From Argentina anserina (Eukaryota > Streptophyta > Magnoliopsida > Rosales > Rosaceae): a stretch of DNA of 64,000 bases. The position numbers and the translations under genes are program-made. How positions within the stretch are numbered: position 1 is the first letter of the stretch; every line of letters starts with the position of its first letter. Below are positions 45,241 through 57,000 of the stretch, piece after piece. Location of the stretch: assembly GCF_933775445.1 (NCBI RefSeq), contig NC_065878.1, forward strand, positions 9,745,395 to 9,809,394, written 5' to 3'. The notes below the pieces were generated by a model. The model ran no database searches. It was not told the DNA's origin and saw only the letters and a program-made list of their open reading frames with translations.

Positions 45241-47463
45241 GTGAGCTCCTCTATCAATGCAACTCAAATGGGAACACAGCTTGTAGCTCCATACTTAACT
45301 CAATATTATACTCAGCCCTCTGCCTCAACCTCCTTGTCTCCAACTACTTCATGTGCAAGTCCTCTCAATCAGGTCAGTCATACAGGTAACCCTTGTGACC
45401 TTCCAGTTAATAGCAGTAACCATGCTATGCCTATTGCTACTTCTCATTCTCAATGCAGTGATCATGACAATGCCTCTGTGGATCCAGTACAAGCAAATGA
45501 ATGTGATAACCAGCTAGTACTGTTTTCTAATAATGATCCCACCATTACTGTGAATAGTGAACAAAATGTGAGTTCACATGAGCATCCATTTGACTCTTCA
45601 GTTAACACCGAGATCCACTTTCAAGAGGAGCAAGGTGACATCTCTGTACAAACGCAACCTGGAGCTGGATCAATCTCTCTAGTTCTTGAATGTAACAAGT
45701 CTATACCTACTCATCAAGTTTCAGAGGCCAATATCCTTCATCCAATTGAAGGATTAACTGCTGATCCGGATAATACTCACTCAATGCTGACAAGGAGCAA
45801 GAGAGGAATAGTCAAAAAGAAGTGTCTCTTGTCCATTATGGCAAATACATCCTCAAATCCAATGGAAGTTGAACCTAACAATTATAAAAATGCTCTACTG
45901 GAACCAGTGTGGAAACAAGCTATGATAGAAGAATATAATGCCTTGATAAAGCAGAACACATGGACATTAGTACCACTTCCTCCTGGCAAAAATCTTGTCT
46001 CCTGCAAATGGTTGTTTAAAATCAAGAGGAATACAGATGGCTCTATTGCTCGATACAAGGCCAGGCTAGTTGCTAGAGGCTTTAGTCAAGAGTATGGCAT
46101 TGATTATGATGAAACATTCTCTCGAGTTGTGAGACACACTACTGTGAGACTAATCCTTGCTCTACCAGCTCAACATGGGTGGAAACTTCACCAATTTGAT
46201 GTCAAAAATGCCTTTCTCCATGGCTCCTTAACTGAAGAGGTATACATATCTCAACCGGGTGGCTTTGAACAACAACCTACCTCACATGTTTGCAGACTCA
46301 ACAAGTCTCTCCATGGTCTAAAGCAAGCTCCAAGAGCATGGAATGAAAAGTTCACATCTTTTCTGCCCTCTCTAGGCTTTAAACCATCTGATGCTGATCC
46401 AAGCTTGTTTGTCCTAATCTCTGGAAGCTCAAAAGTGTACTTGCTCCTATACGTTGATGACATTATCATCACAGGAAATAGTGAAAATCTTATTGGTAAA
46501 GTGAAGAGTTCTTTACAAGCAGAGTTTGACATGACTGATCTAGGTCCTCTACGCTTTTTCTTGGGGCTGGAAATAAAATATATGAAGAATGGAGATGTCT
46601 TTGTCTCTCAGCAAAAGTATGCCTCAGAGGTAATTCATAAAACCGGTCTTGATAGTTGTCATTCTCAAATAACTCCTTGTCAATCATGTCTAAAACTTAT
46701 CAAGGACATGGGACAACAACTTGACAAGCAAGACAGTGCTCACTTTAGGAGCATAGTGGGATGCCTTCAGTACCTAACCTTTACACGGCCATACATTGCC
46801 TACAGTGTAAACTCAGTGTGCCAATTCATGCATTGTCCAACAGATACTCATCTCATTGCAGCCAAAAGGATATTGCGATACATCAAAGATACTCTTGATT
46901 ATGGCATATGGTTCAGGAGGGGTCAAACCACCAAGAAGTTCTCTCTCAATCCTATTCAAATGGATGCCTACTGTGATGCAGACTGGGCTGGTGACCCCAA
47001 TGATCGAAAATCAACAACTGGATTTGTTATTCTCCTTGAAGGTACTCATGTGTCATGGTGCAGCAAGAAGCAAACTGCAGTATCAAGATCCTCAATTGAA
47101 GCAGAATACAGGTCTATGGCTGACACCACATCTGAGGTAAAATGGTTGCTACATCTCATGCAAGACTTGCACATTGAAGTTCTAGACAAGCCTACTCTTC
47201 ATTGTGACAACATATCTGCTCTGGCCCTTGCCACCAATCCCGTCTTTCACTCTAAACTGAAACATATTGAGGTTGACATTCACTTTACAAGGGACCAAGT
47301 TAAAGCAGGGACCATCAAGCTAAAGTTCGTTGGATCAAAAGAGCAACTAGCCGACCTCTTCACTAAAGGCCTCTGCTCACCTCAACATCGCTACCTATGT
47401 GACAACTTGAAGCTTGTTTCCCACCTTCAAGCTGAGGAGGGGTATTATGAGAACAAGGTTTAA
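45241..47463 (+). CDS. Copia reverse transcriptase and RNase H, intact open frame
   Basis: A 740-codon open stretch. The first roughly 200 residues are a low-complexity linker. Then come the RT domain (PVWKQAMIEEYNALIKQNTW, then YKARLVARGFSQEYGIDYDE, FDVKNAFLHGSLTEEVYISQ), the catalytic box LLLYVDDIIITG near 46440-46475 and RNase H (CDADWAGDPNDRKSTTGFVI, then SRSSIEAEYRSMADT). It ends QAEEGYYENKV with a stop at 47461-47463, which lies inside the 3' LTR. Although open and with YVDD retained, it lacks a continuous upstream gag-pol frame, so it would not be translated normally. Confidence 0.85.
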   Translation: MSSSINATQMGTQLVAPYLTQYYTQPSASTSLSPTTSCASPLNQVSHTGNPCDLPVNSSNHAMPIATSHSQCSDHDNASVDPVQANECDNQLVLFSNNDPTITVNSEQNVSSHEHPFDSSVNTEIHFQEEQGDISVQTQPGAGSISLVLECNKSIPTHQVSEANILHPIEGLTADPDNTHSMLTRSKRGIVKKKCLLSIMANTSSNPMEVEPNNYKNALLEPVWKQAMIEEYNALIKQNTWTLVPLPPGKNLVSCKWLFKIKRNTDGSIARYKARLVARGFSQEYGIDYDETFSRVVRHTTVRLILALPAQHGWKLHQFDVKNAFLHGSLTEEVYISQPGGFEQQPTSHVCRLNKSLHGLKQAPRAWNEKFTSFLPSLGFKPSDADPSLFVLISGSSKVYLLLYVDDIIITGNSENLIGKVKSSLQAEFDMTDLGPLRFFLGLEIKYMKNGDVFVSQQKYASEVIHKTGLDSCHSQITPCQSCLKLIKDMGQQLDKQDSAHFRSIVGCLQYLTFTRPYIAYSVNSVCQFMHCPTDTHLIAAKRILRYIKDTLDYGIWFRRGQTTKKFSLNPIQMDAYCDADWAGDPNDRKSTTGFVILLEGTHVSWCSKKQTAVSRSSIEAEYRSMADTTSEVKWLLHLMQDLHIEVLDKPTLHCDNISALALATNPVFHSKLKHIEVDIHFTRDQVKAGTIKLKFVGSKEQLADLFTKGLCSPQHRYLCDNLKLVSHLQAEEGYYENKV

Positions 47464-47729
47464 ATTGGCCTTGTCTTAATTTTGTTGTCCTAATTGTATT
47501 AATTAGTTGCATTGTCTTCTAGTTCAACTTAGCTAGATTATGTTGTATTGCATGTTGTGTCGCCTTGTTCATTAGACCAATTGCACGTGTCCCTCCATAG
47601 TTGGTCAGTCCCCACTATATATTGTAAGAGATATAGTAGTTAGGGTTGTATCTGATGCAGCCTCTTCATTATTCAAGAATATCAAATTCAGGTTTCTCTC
47701 TAAAATCTCCATATTCATAAAAACTATTA
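47448..47729 (+). repeat. 3' LTR of the Copia element
   Basis: 282 bases matching the 5' LTR. The pol stop codon is inside its first 16 bases. Confidence 0.92.
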
Positions 47730-48765
47730 CCATCATCGTCGCTGTTTTATTTTGATTCTAATTATTGTAATTAATTAGCTGGTTCTAGCTTCCGAACAAT
47801 ATCTCGATCAAATGCAACATCAAAGATTGAAAATGTTTAGCCAGGTTAACCTTCTAATGCATATATACCTCATATCTTCTAATACAACAAAAGAAACAAA
47901 TTTGCCGACCACCTTTTTGACCACCCTCATGCCCACCCACCTAGATGAAAGCCACGTATGAGAAGTTCTTATATATACTATATATAGTATATAGTATATA
48001 CAGTACTTATATATAAACTTATATAAACGTCTTATATACTATATACAATATACTTTTATTTAGTCATTAGTCTATATACTTAACGAGTTTTTTTCATGTA
48101 TAGAAGTAGACTTTTACTGCTATGCTTTTAGTCTACTACTTTCATGTGTTTTGTCTACATATTTATCCAGTCTTTTTATGTCTAGCAGTAGATATTTTAA
48201 GAAAATATAAGCGTTTTTATATTTACAGTCTACTTCTATTTGGTCATTTTTCTACATACACTACAAAAAAAAAATTAGTTAGCCACGACAAATGACCAAG
48301 GCAAGAATTTGTCATCGCCACTGGTCCAAATTTTGCGACGACATTCATGCCATCGCTAATTTTGCGGCGGTTGCGTCCTACCGTAGCAATTGTTAAAACA
48401 CTTTTGCATTTTAGGTCTACTAATGTTTGTGTGTTGTGTGTACATGGTTAACGTTACATTTACATGTCTTTATAGTAGGCTTTCTGGATTTTGTCTTCAT
48501 GTTTAACAAGTCATTTGCACGTTTTAAAATAGGCTTTTTGGATAATTGTTCTTGAGCTTGATGTTATGATTTCACCATACTATCTTCATTTGCTTAGTCA
48601 TTTTCGAGAAAATTATTGAGCATGTGTTACCTTCCATTCCTTTTTCTGGGTTGGCTTAATATCCACTCAATCCTTTGATTTCAATCGGTTTTGTGCTAAT
48701 CGGGTCGGAATCGAACACAAACCTGTTCTGACGAATCAAACTAGATTGCTATAGCAGGTACGCAA
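47730..48765. other. spacer with a possible CACTA-transposon terminus at 48259
   Basis: AT-rich DNA with TATA-type low-complexity sequence at 47960-48060. At 48259 the sequence CACTACAAAAAAAAAATTAG is followed by a region with GCGACGACA- and GCGGCGG-type short motifs (48280-48400), as seen at ends of CACTA elements. The matching other end was not found. Promoter sequence of the Hyccin gene must lie in the right part. Confidence 0.4.
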
Positions 48766-48939
48766 ATGAGTGTGGTACTGATATCACTTGGTACCGAAGG
48801 TGATCCCTTAAAAAAAAGAGTAAAATTTTCGCAGCGAAGTCGCCAAGACCGTATAAAGCGTAAATCCAGCACCTCCGGAACCAACGAGGACTCCAGTCTG
48901 TCTCTCTCTCTCTCTCTGAGTCAAACCCACACCACCAAA

Positions 48940-50223
48940 ATGGACCTGCACCCGAATCACACCACCTCCTCCCCAACCTCCTCCGCCTCCTCCGCCGCCA
49001 CCAACCCCCCAAACCCCAACCCCCGACCCATCTCCGACGAAGACCCAATGCACTCGTGGTGGGAATCCATCTCCAAAGCCCGGTCCCGCATCCACTCCCT
49101 CGCCACTCTCCTCCCTCCTTCTCTCTCCTCCCCTCTCTCCTCCCTCGCCGACTCCGACCGCCCCGCCCTCTCCCTCCTCTCCTCCCCCGACTCCTACTCC
49201 GCCGTCTCCGCCTCCCTCTCCGCCCCTCTCTCCGGCTCCGGATCCGACCCCCTCTGCCACTGGCTCTACGACACCTTCCTCTCCTCCGACCCCCATCTAC
49301 GACTCGTCGTTTTCTCCTTCCTCCCTCTCCTCTCCGGCCTCTACCTCTCCCGCGTCCACTCTCTCTCCTCCCACTCCCTCGCCGGCTTCGAGGCCGTCCT
49401 CCTCGCCCTCTACGCCGCCGAGACCAAGTCCCGCAACGGCAAGCCCCTCGTCGTCTCCATCCCCGACCTCTCCCAGCCCTCTCTCTACCACATTCCGCCG
49501 CGCAGCCCCAAATCGAGCTTTTCCGGCTCCAATTCCGGTAATGCACAGTCTTTCGGGGTCCTGTCGCCGCCGCTGGAGCCCCAGGCCGCCGTCAAGTCAA
49601 CCAAACGGTCCTGCATTGTCGGAGTTGCCCTGGATTCTTACTACAAGCACATTTCGCAGATGCCGGCCTGGTCCAAGATTGACTTCTGCAGGTTCCTGGC
49701 TTCTTGGGCCGGCGGCGACGATTGCTCCTGTCAGCGGCAATTCGACTGTGAGCCGGAGATTGCTGGGTTCTTGGAGGCTGGTAATGAGAATGGGAGCGAG
49801 ATTGAGGTGGAGGAGGAGGATGGTGATGTGGCCGAGGAGATGGGGCAGCTGAGAATCGAGCCGAATGGGAGCAGCAATGGAGTCGGTCATGTGGAGGAGG
49901 AGGAGGAGTCAAAGGGGGCGAGGATTCCGTTGCCGTGGGAGATTGTGCAGCCGGCGCTGCGGATATTGGGGCATTGTTTGTTGGGGCCGTTGAGTTCTCA
50001 GGAGGTTAAGGATGCTGCTTCTGTTGCGGTGAGGAGATTGTATGCCAGGGCTTCTCATGATTTGGAGTCCAAGACGATTTTAGCCACCCAGAGTCTCATT
50101 CGGCTTGATAACAGGGGAAGGGAGGCAGCCAAGGCTGCTGCAGCTGCTGGTGCTAATTCATCCTCGAATGTCAACACGCCGAGCAAAGCTAAAAAACCTG
50201 AAGTCCTTTTGGTCTCCAAGTAA
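48940..50223 (+). CDS. Hyccin/FAM126-family protein (PI4-kinase complex subunit)
   Basis: Single-exon gene of 427 codons. The start chosen is the ATG at 48940 (MDLHPNHTTSSPTSSASSAA). An upstream in-frame ATG at 48766 would add 58 residues translated from a CT-rich leader and is less likely. Plant Hyccin proteins bind the EFR3/TTC7-type scaffold that brings PI4-kinase alpha to the plasma membrane to make PI4P. Family blocks seen: MHSWWESISKARSRIHSLAT, DPLCHWLYDTFLSSDPHLRL, FSFLPLLSGLYLSRVHSLSS, CIVGVALDSYYKHISQMPAW, IPLPWEIVQPALRILGHCLL and LESKTILATQSLIRLDNRGR. The N-terminal 500 bases are extremely C-rich (poly Ser/Pro codons), unlike the neighbourhood. An acidic stretch (EIEVEEEDGDVAEE) separates the two conserved halves. 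No disabling change is seen. Confidence 0.88.
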   Translation: MDLHPNHTTSSPTSSASSAATNPPNPNPRPISDEDPMHSWWESISKARSRIHSLATLLPPSLSSPLSSLADSDRPALSLLSSPDSYSAVSASLSAPLSGSGSDPLCHWLYDTFLSSDPHLRLVVFSFLPLLSGLYLSRVHSLSSHSLAGFEAVLLALYAAETKSRNGKPLVVSIPDLSQPSLYHIPPRSPKSSFSGSNSGNAQSFGVLSPPLEPQAAVKSTKRSCIVGVALDSYYKHISQMPAWSKIDFCRFLASWAGGDDCSCQRQFDCEPEIAGFLEAGNENGSEIEVEEEDGDVAEEMGQLRIEPNGSSNGVGHVEEEEESKGARIPLPWEIVQPALRILGHCLLGPLSSQEVKDAASVAVRRLYARASHDLESKTILATQSLIRLDNRGREAAKAAAAAGANSSSNVNTPSKAKKPEVLLVSK

Positions 50224-51734
50224 TGTGAGTAGTGATTTGGTTTGTATGGTTTTTGGATTTTGCAAATTGCTGGTAGTGGATGTTGTATAGGATATAGCTA
50301 CTTATTCAACAGTTGATAGATGCTAGAAGTGACGAATGTTATTCCATTAAAGGTTTTTTTTTTGGTGTGATTATGCATTCAACTTGTTTGAGCGGGTTAT
50401 TGATTTTCTTTGGACTTTACCATTCTGTAGTAGTACTTCTATGCAGTATACTATTTTTTTGTTGGGATTGCACTCTGATCACTTGATTGTATACCGATTG
50501 TAAGGCCTAGTTCAATCTAACAATGAATGTAGTTGCCATTCAGTTCCATGTGATCTGATTCTTTGACGCTTAATTCTTTTGTGTTCTTTTTCTTGCATTG
50601 TTACTTCCAGTTACACCCTGCATTATGTTTCTCCTGCACTCTATATAATCTGGAACTTCCTTAATCATCTGGATTGTGTGCCTTAAGATTACTGTAACAT
50701 ATTGGTTGATTTTATACCTACTTCGTTACCTGTATGTGAGATGATGAGTTCTAGAAACTTTGAGGGGTGAGGCCGTGAGGTTTCTTTTATCTTGATATTT
50801 TGATTATTTACCACACAGCTGGATAGTTGGGTACTGTTGAAGTCCCTCCCAAGTCCTTTGCAATTGTGTATCGTTTTAAGCCTCTTTGTTAGTATTGTTA
50901 TATCCCCTAGATCAGTGCTCCCCTGTCATTGATGTTGAGCTGGTCTAATTAAAGTAAAGAATAAAATTATAAGTATAAATATAGTTTAAAAGCTCAAACA
51001 CACCAGAGATGGAATTAATTTAACATCAAATTCTTGGTTTATTGTGAAACCTTAGTTTTATTAAGATCAAAGGTATGAAAGCAAAATACACATTATGCTT
51101 TTCTAACTAACTTGGTCCTGCATAAAACTCTACGAAACAGCTTTACTTGTGTATTTCCATAATCCTAGAATTCTGTGTTACGGTAACCTTTAATGGTCAC
51201 TATATTAAACTACTTCCAGAATTGTAGTTCCAGTCCTACTTCTCTATATGTTTGTATACCAAATTAACAATGCTTACTGAACATGATGGTTCCATTTTTG
51301 TAATGTAGTACACTGCCCTTTGAAGGTGGTGTGTTCACTACAACGAATTTCCTCTTTTGCAACAAGTTGGATATGCAAGGACTTAGAAGTTCCTTACAAT
51401 TGATGAGTTTGTGCAGTTCCTTACAATTGATGAGTTTGTGCAAAGAGTATTGCATATCCTTGCAATTGATTTTCAGATTTGGAAAGAATATGATATATCG
51501 TTGTGTTGAGTGTTTTTGGATCTAAAAATGGACTAATTCCTTGTAATTCCTTGTAAAAATGGACTAATTCCTTGTAAATCCCCTTGCATTGTACTGTCAG
51601 CTCTGTAGGGACCTCAATAAAAAATGCAATGACTCTAGCTATTTCCTTGCCCGACCCTTATTATCAAGCTTGATTTGACTGCTCTTTTAATCTGCTGATG
51701 TTATCTGGTATCCAGCCATTCAGTGGTTCAAGAT
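50224..51734. other. spacer after Hyccin gene with short direct repeats
   Basis: Hyccin 3' UTR and AT-rich DNA. Two adjacent copies of GTTCCTTACAATTGATGAGT plus TTGTGCA lie at about 51388-51440. AATGGACTAATTCCTTGTAA also recurs at about 51526-51580. No gene supported. Confidence 0.45.
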
Positions 51735-53005
51735 AGTGAATACTACTATTAGAATCAGGGCATAGGTTATTCCGCCTAACGCCTATCAAGCATAACTTTC
51801 AATAATATTCTCATGTTTTGATTTTTTGGTTTGGGCTAGCTTTGTATTTATTCTGGTTTAGGTTAATGGTTGCATTGGCTTGTGTTTCAGGGTAAGTAGT
51901 TGGGTCAACTGCTTGACGAAGACCCGGCATTGATGGAGAGGAGGCTGCAGTGCGCTAAGAGGCTTGAATTATACAAGTCAGCTAGCGATGAGGTGGACTC
52001 TGTATCATGGGTCCGCTGAGACTAGTTGTTTTTGGATATCATGATAGTTTCTGCTACAGAGGTTTTTCTGTTTCATCTGATTATGTTGTCGACCCAAGTT
52101 CTCATGCTTTGGGATGGGGTGGTGTACTCTTGTTTAATTGTTTGATTATATTTGCTGTGTATTGATCTTTTGTATATCTGTAGAACGTATGTAATGTATT
52201 CTTTCATAGTATTATCAGGTTGATGTTGCATAGCTTATGTACTTGCTTCATCCCTTTGCACCCTTTTCTTGCACATAGCTTAATGTTGCATAGCTTGGTA
52301 TTCCCAAGTTTTTTTGTGCGTGCCACGGCAAATTCAGTGTTAGCAAACTTGTTCCTATTTCTCAACATTGCGTGGTGCTCCAATTGCTCCATGCCTTGGT
52401 AAATTTGCTCCACGAGGTGATCGATTCAGTGTCAGATTTCTTCTGGGGGAAAATGAAGTTGGTCTCTCTGGTTTGCGCATCTAACTATTCCGCCATTCCG
52501 GTTAAAAGGCTCTTAATTTCGCCTTCCTTTTCTTTTTCTTGATCAGAGCAAGTAAAAAGTACCACCCCAGCAACCAAAGCCTGTTTTGCCAACCTATGCG
52601 CTGCTGTGTTGCCGTATCTAATATCATAGATAGTTCACTCGACTGATTCAAAGGTTGAAGACATCTAATATTATCTAGCTCCCTCAACAGAGTTCCAGGT
52701 CCGCTCTGGGATTTACTATGATGGAGCCACGTTCCACTTCTAAGTGATAGAACCCTACATCTCTACATATGTTGTGACCAAGATGGATAGCAAGTGCTTC
52801 CAGCGCGACAATAGAAGGGTTTCCAGGCAGCTCCTAGTACCCTGCAAACATCCATGCCAACCTCAGCCTTCTTCTGTTTAAATTTCTATTGTCTATTGCT
52901 GCATGAGTATTCAACTTCACACAGTTGCTGCCTTGCTGGCCTCCATCTTACATGCAGCCCTATTCTGTTGTGCATCTTTGGTCACAAGACCACCGTTCGT
53001 TTGTA
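51735..53005 (+). pseudogene. second copy of the dynamin gene's last intron, last exon and 3' flank
   Basis: Closely matches 32201-33385. The last-exon copy is 51891-52019, 129 bases like the original, but its third codon is TAG (GGT AAG TAG) and the final peptide reads [15 protein letters not shown] instead of [15 protein letters not shown]. The copy includes the end of the preceding intron with its acceptor and about 1 kb of downstream flank, including the RNase H-like remnant. No other dynamin exon is present here, so it is a fragment. Confidence 0.85.
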
Positions 53006-54092
53006 CTCCCTCGAAGTGACATGGCCATTTTTTCGCATTCCAATCCCGCAGGATTTGTTTACCCTCCTCCACACTTGTTCCAACTTTTCCACAACAACCA
53101 ACATATATCACTAAACAACTCAAGGGCATGAATATATTAAGGAAGTTTCTGACTTTCTGCCAAATGCTCTAACAGCCAAAACCAAAGCCAGTGCAGTCTG
53201 CATCAACCAAATCCCAAGTAAGATAGAACATGGCGGCATTTGAGTACACTCACATAAAGCTCATAAAAGTTTCCTCCACAAGCTACGAATTGTCATGAAT
53301 TCTTTCAATACCATAAAAGCATGCATCCTCACTACCCTAGCTAGGTGCATTCTCCCTCTATTACTTAACATAATAAGCACCATAACAGACGCTGAACTCT
53401 TTTAGGAACTTCGCAATGGCAATCCATGGATAAGTGTTGCCCAACTTTGTTACAAAACATATAATCCATTAGAACGTGGCCTAAGGTAGCTCACTTTATG
53501 TTCTTGGGCTTTTTCAGATGGCTAAACACTTACGGCAGCTCAGTCCTGCTTCCCCAAGTTCTTGGCTGCAGAAAGCAGCCATACCTATATGCCTCTCTCT
53601 TCCTGCTATGTTTCACTTTCTTTCTTCTAAATTTTACTGTAACGGTGTAATTTCTACTTCATGTTTTGGTCTAGGATGTGTTGTGTTTACATTTTAATTT
53701 ATGGTTAGCTTGACTCTTATGTTTTGTACTGATAATATTACAACCATGCATGACTATAGACTAGGTGACAAAACTATCATCTTATAATCATCACCTAACA
53801 AAAAAATTTAGAATTGGTTGATCATGTGAAGATATGAATTTATAAAAATCAATTGGAGGTAGATGATTGATTACAAAGTATGAGCACGTTACGATAACAA
53901 GTTCATTGAATGAGTGGAAATAGACAGATTCCAGTTGCTATTCCGACAGTGACCATTTGCAGCCGCCCCACCTTTCTGTCTTATCTTCAGCTATTCGGAA
54001 GAATCTTTGCATATAGAAGAGCTTTGCTGTCCATCTATCCCGAAGAAGATTAAGTTCACCAATTCGAGAGAGAGAGGGAGAGAGAGAGAGAG
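53006..54092. other. spacer and promoter region of the NLR gene
   Basis: AT-rich to mixed DNA without a supported gene. A GA repeat (GAGAGAGAGGGAGAGAGAG) lies immediately before the NLR start codon and is probably in its 5' leader. Confidence 0.45.
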
Positions 54093-57000
54093 ATGGCTGA
54101 AGCTGTTGTTGCAATTGTGACTGAAGGGATCAAGCCCCTCGGAGAGTTAATCATTCAGCAAGCGAAATTCTTGAGTGGAGTTGGCTACCAAATTGAGCTT
54201 GCGCAGATTGAGCTACACTTGATCCGGGGATTTTTAAAAGACGCAGATACGAGGCAACAAGATGAAGAAGTGGTGCGCATTTGGGTTAAACTAATTAGAG
54301 ATGCTGCTTATGACTTGGAGGATGTCATTGAATCTTTTGCCTTGAAAGTGGCTATCAGGAGGAGGAGAGGAGCTGGTACTGTGAAGATTGTTCTCAAAAG
54401 GTTTGGCTGCATCTTTCAGGAAGGAGTTCATCGATACAAGATCGGGTCCGAAATTGAGGATATTATGACCAAACTCTCTCATCTGAGGTCGAGTTTGCAA
54501 AGTTATAACATCAGGCAAACAAGTGACTCGGAAAGAGCTGAAGCTTTTAAGAGGCGACGAGATCGGAGGCTAACATATGGTCATGAAGTTGATAGTCATA
54601 TTGTCGGGTTGGAGGAAAACACTGATAAACTGGTGAAGGAGTTGGTGAGGGAAGAAAGAGTCACCTTGTTGTTTCCATTTGGGGGATGGGCGGCTCCGGA
54701 AAAACCACTCTTGCAAAACAGGTTTTTCAACAACCTGAAATTAAGCGTCATTTTGATTGTGTTGCTTGGGTCTGTATATCTCAACAATGGGAAGGAAAAG
54801 ATGTACTGGAAGATATTTTAGTTAAACTGACTTCTCCAACTACCGAGGGAAGGGAAGAAATCTCCAAAATGAAAAAGGATCAAATAGCACAGGAGGTTTG
54901 TAGAATCCAACGAGAAAAGAGATGTCTGGTGATTCTTGATGACATATGGACTCAAGAGGCTTGGAGTTCGATAAAAGCTGGATTCCCAATCAATGAAGAA
55001 ACGGAGAGCCGGATGTTACTCACTACTCGCAAGAAAGAAGTTGCCTCATCACTGGCATCCGGAAATGATCATCTGCACCAACCCCGACCACTGGATGGAA
55101 ACCAAAGCTGGGAACTATTTGAAAAGATTGCTATATCTGGAAGAGACAAAACAGGTATACCTAACTAAACTTCTATCTATACTTAATTTTCTAGCTTAAC
55201 AACTAATGGCTAAATAATTTCCCTCTTTTTTTTTTTTGGGAAATGAAATAATCTCCCTCTTACTGAGTCTGGAAACTAATATGATAATTTGGTTTCTTTT
55301 CCAGACTCGGTTATTTATGCAAAGAAAAAAGAAATAGGAGAGAAGATGCTTGTGCATTGCTCAGGTCTGCCATTAGCGATCCGTGTGCTCGCCGGGTTTC
55401 TAAGTAGACGAGAGAAAGTTGAGGAGTGGGAGTTAGTAAGTGGAAGTGTGGATAAATACATAATGAGAGGCACAAATGTCCTTGAAAGAGATAACACAGG
55501 TCAAGATTCTGGTGTAGCAGGTGTCTTGGCATTGAGTTACGATGATTTACCATCTCAGTTAAAGTTATGCTTTCTGTACTTGGCCCAGTTTCCTGAGGAT
55601 CGTGAGATACCGGTTAAACAATTGATTCAATTATGGATTGCAGAAGGGTTTATAACTTCAACATCAGATATACATGGCTCAGTTGAAATAATGGAGGATG
55701 AAGCATATAGTTGGCTAGTTGAACTGGTAGAAAGATCCATGGTTCAAGTGGCAAACTACGGTTTGAGCGGGAAGGTGAAAACATGTCGTCTTCATGATCT
55801 TATGCGAGACTTGTGCTTGCAAAAGGCAAAAGAGGAAAATTTTCTGGATGTTGTTGACTTTTCTGTGGGCATGGTATCCAGTACAAGACTAAACGGTAAG
55901 TTTCGAAGACTTGCCATTTATTTGATCAGTGAACTTAAACAGGAGGAGTTCAGTAGTAGGGTTGGAAGAGATGACCGCATTAGGTCCATGTTATGTTTTA
56001 GCCCTGGGAGCTTTGGGAGTATCTTGAACAAAAAAGTAATGCGATCAATATTCAATGACTTCAAATTGCTTAGAGTCTTGAAGTTTGAAAACATTCTTTG
56101 CTCTGTGATGAAGTTACCAAAAACAATTGGGGATCTAGTCCATTTGAGGTTTCTGAGTTTCAAAAATAGTATATTTGATGAGGTGCCATCATCAGTATCT
56201 AATTTGGTACTTTTGCAAACTCTAGACTTACGTTATTATTGGGTTGGGAATTCCAAAATCAGATGTGTGTTTTGTAATATGGAGCAACTGAGGCATTTGT
56301 ATCTACCTCGTAATTTTTCGGAGGTTAAGAAAGAGTCACTATCAAGGCTGTGTAATTTGCAGACGTTGGTGAATATATCACTTGACAGGTGTGATTTGAA
56401 TGATTTTGTTGAGTTAACCAAGCTCAGAAAACTTGGCATGCTTGCATCAAAATCTAGTCAGTGGGAAGAATTGAATGACGTGTTGATATCAAGAAATGTG
56501 ACATATCAGCATCTTCAGTCGTTATCGTTATCTGTGAGGTCAGAGGATACTAATATCGTTAAAGCAAGAGATATAGTATTAAGGTGTCCTTATCTCTACA
56601 AGCTGCGACTGCGTGGGATAATGAGAGAGCTACCAAGAGAGCTCCTGGGCTATCCAAACCTCACCAAGATAACACTCCAATTTACAGATCTGAAGGACGA
56701 CCAGATAGAAATACTGGAGAAGCTGCCCAAGTTAAGGGTGCTTTACCTCGGGGCTAATTCTATCAGATCAGAAAGAATGGTTTTCTCTCAAGGAGGCTTT
56801 CCTCATCTGGAATCTCTTACCCTGTGGAGTTTGGATTCCTTGAAGGAGTGGAAGGTGGAGAGAGGAGCCATGCCTTGTCTTCACAGATTGAACATTCATT
56901 ACTGCGAGAAACTGGTGGAATGTCCGGATGGGCTTCAGGATATTAAAACCCTCAAGGAACTCACGATTAACAGCATGCCCAGAAGATTCTGCAGTAGGGT

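Larger units (their letters stand above)
41885..47729 (+). mobile_element. Ty1/Copia LTR retrotransposon, nearly full-length
   Basis: Two 282-base LTRs (41885-42166 and 47448-47729) beginning TGAGAACAAGG and ending AAAAACTATTA, aligned without gaps and differing at roughly 15 positions by eye. The primer-binding site TGGTACCAGAGCC, as used with initiator Met tRNA, follows the 5' LTR directly (42167-42179). A purine-rich GAGGAGGGGTATTA precedes the 3' LTR. Gag and pol lie between in the order typical of Copia: gag, protease, integrase, RT, RNase H. A target-site duplication could not be recognised (left flank TATAA, right flank CCATC). Confidence 0.92.

Noticed and set aside
48749..49546. 265-codon Arg/Gly-rich frame on the minus strand
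   Set aside because: It is the shadow of the C-rich Hyccin coding sequence; the plus strand has clear family motifs.
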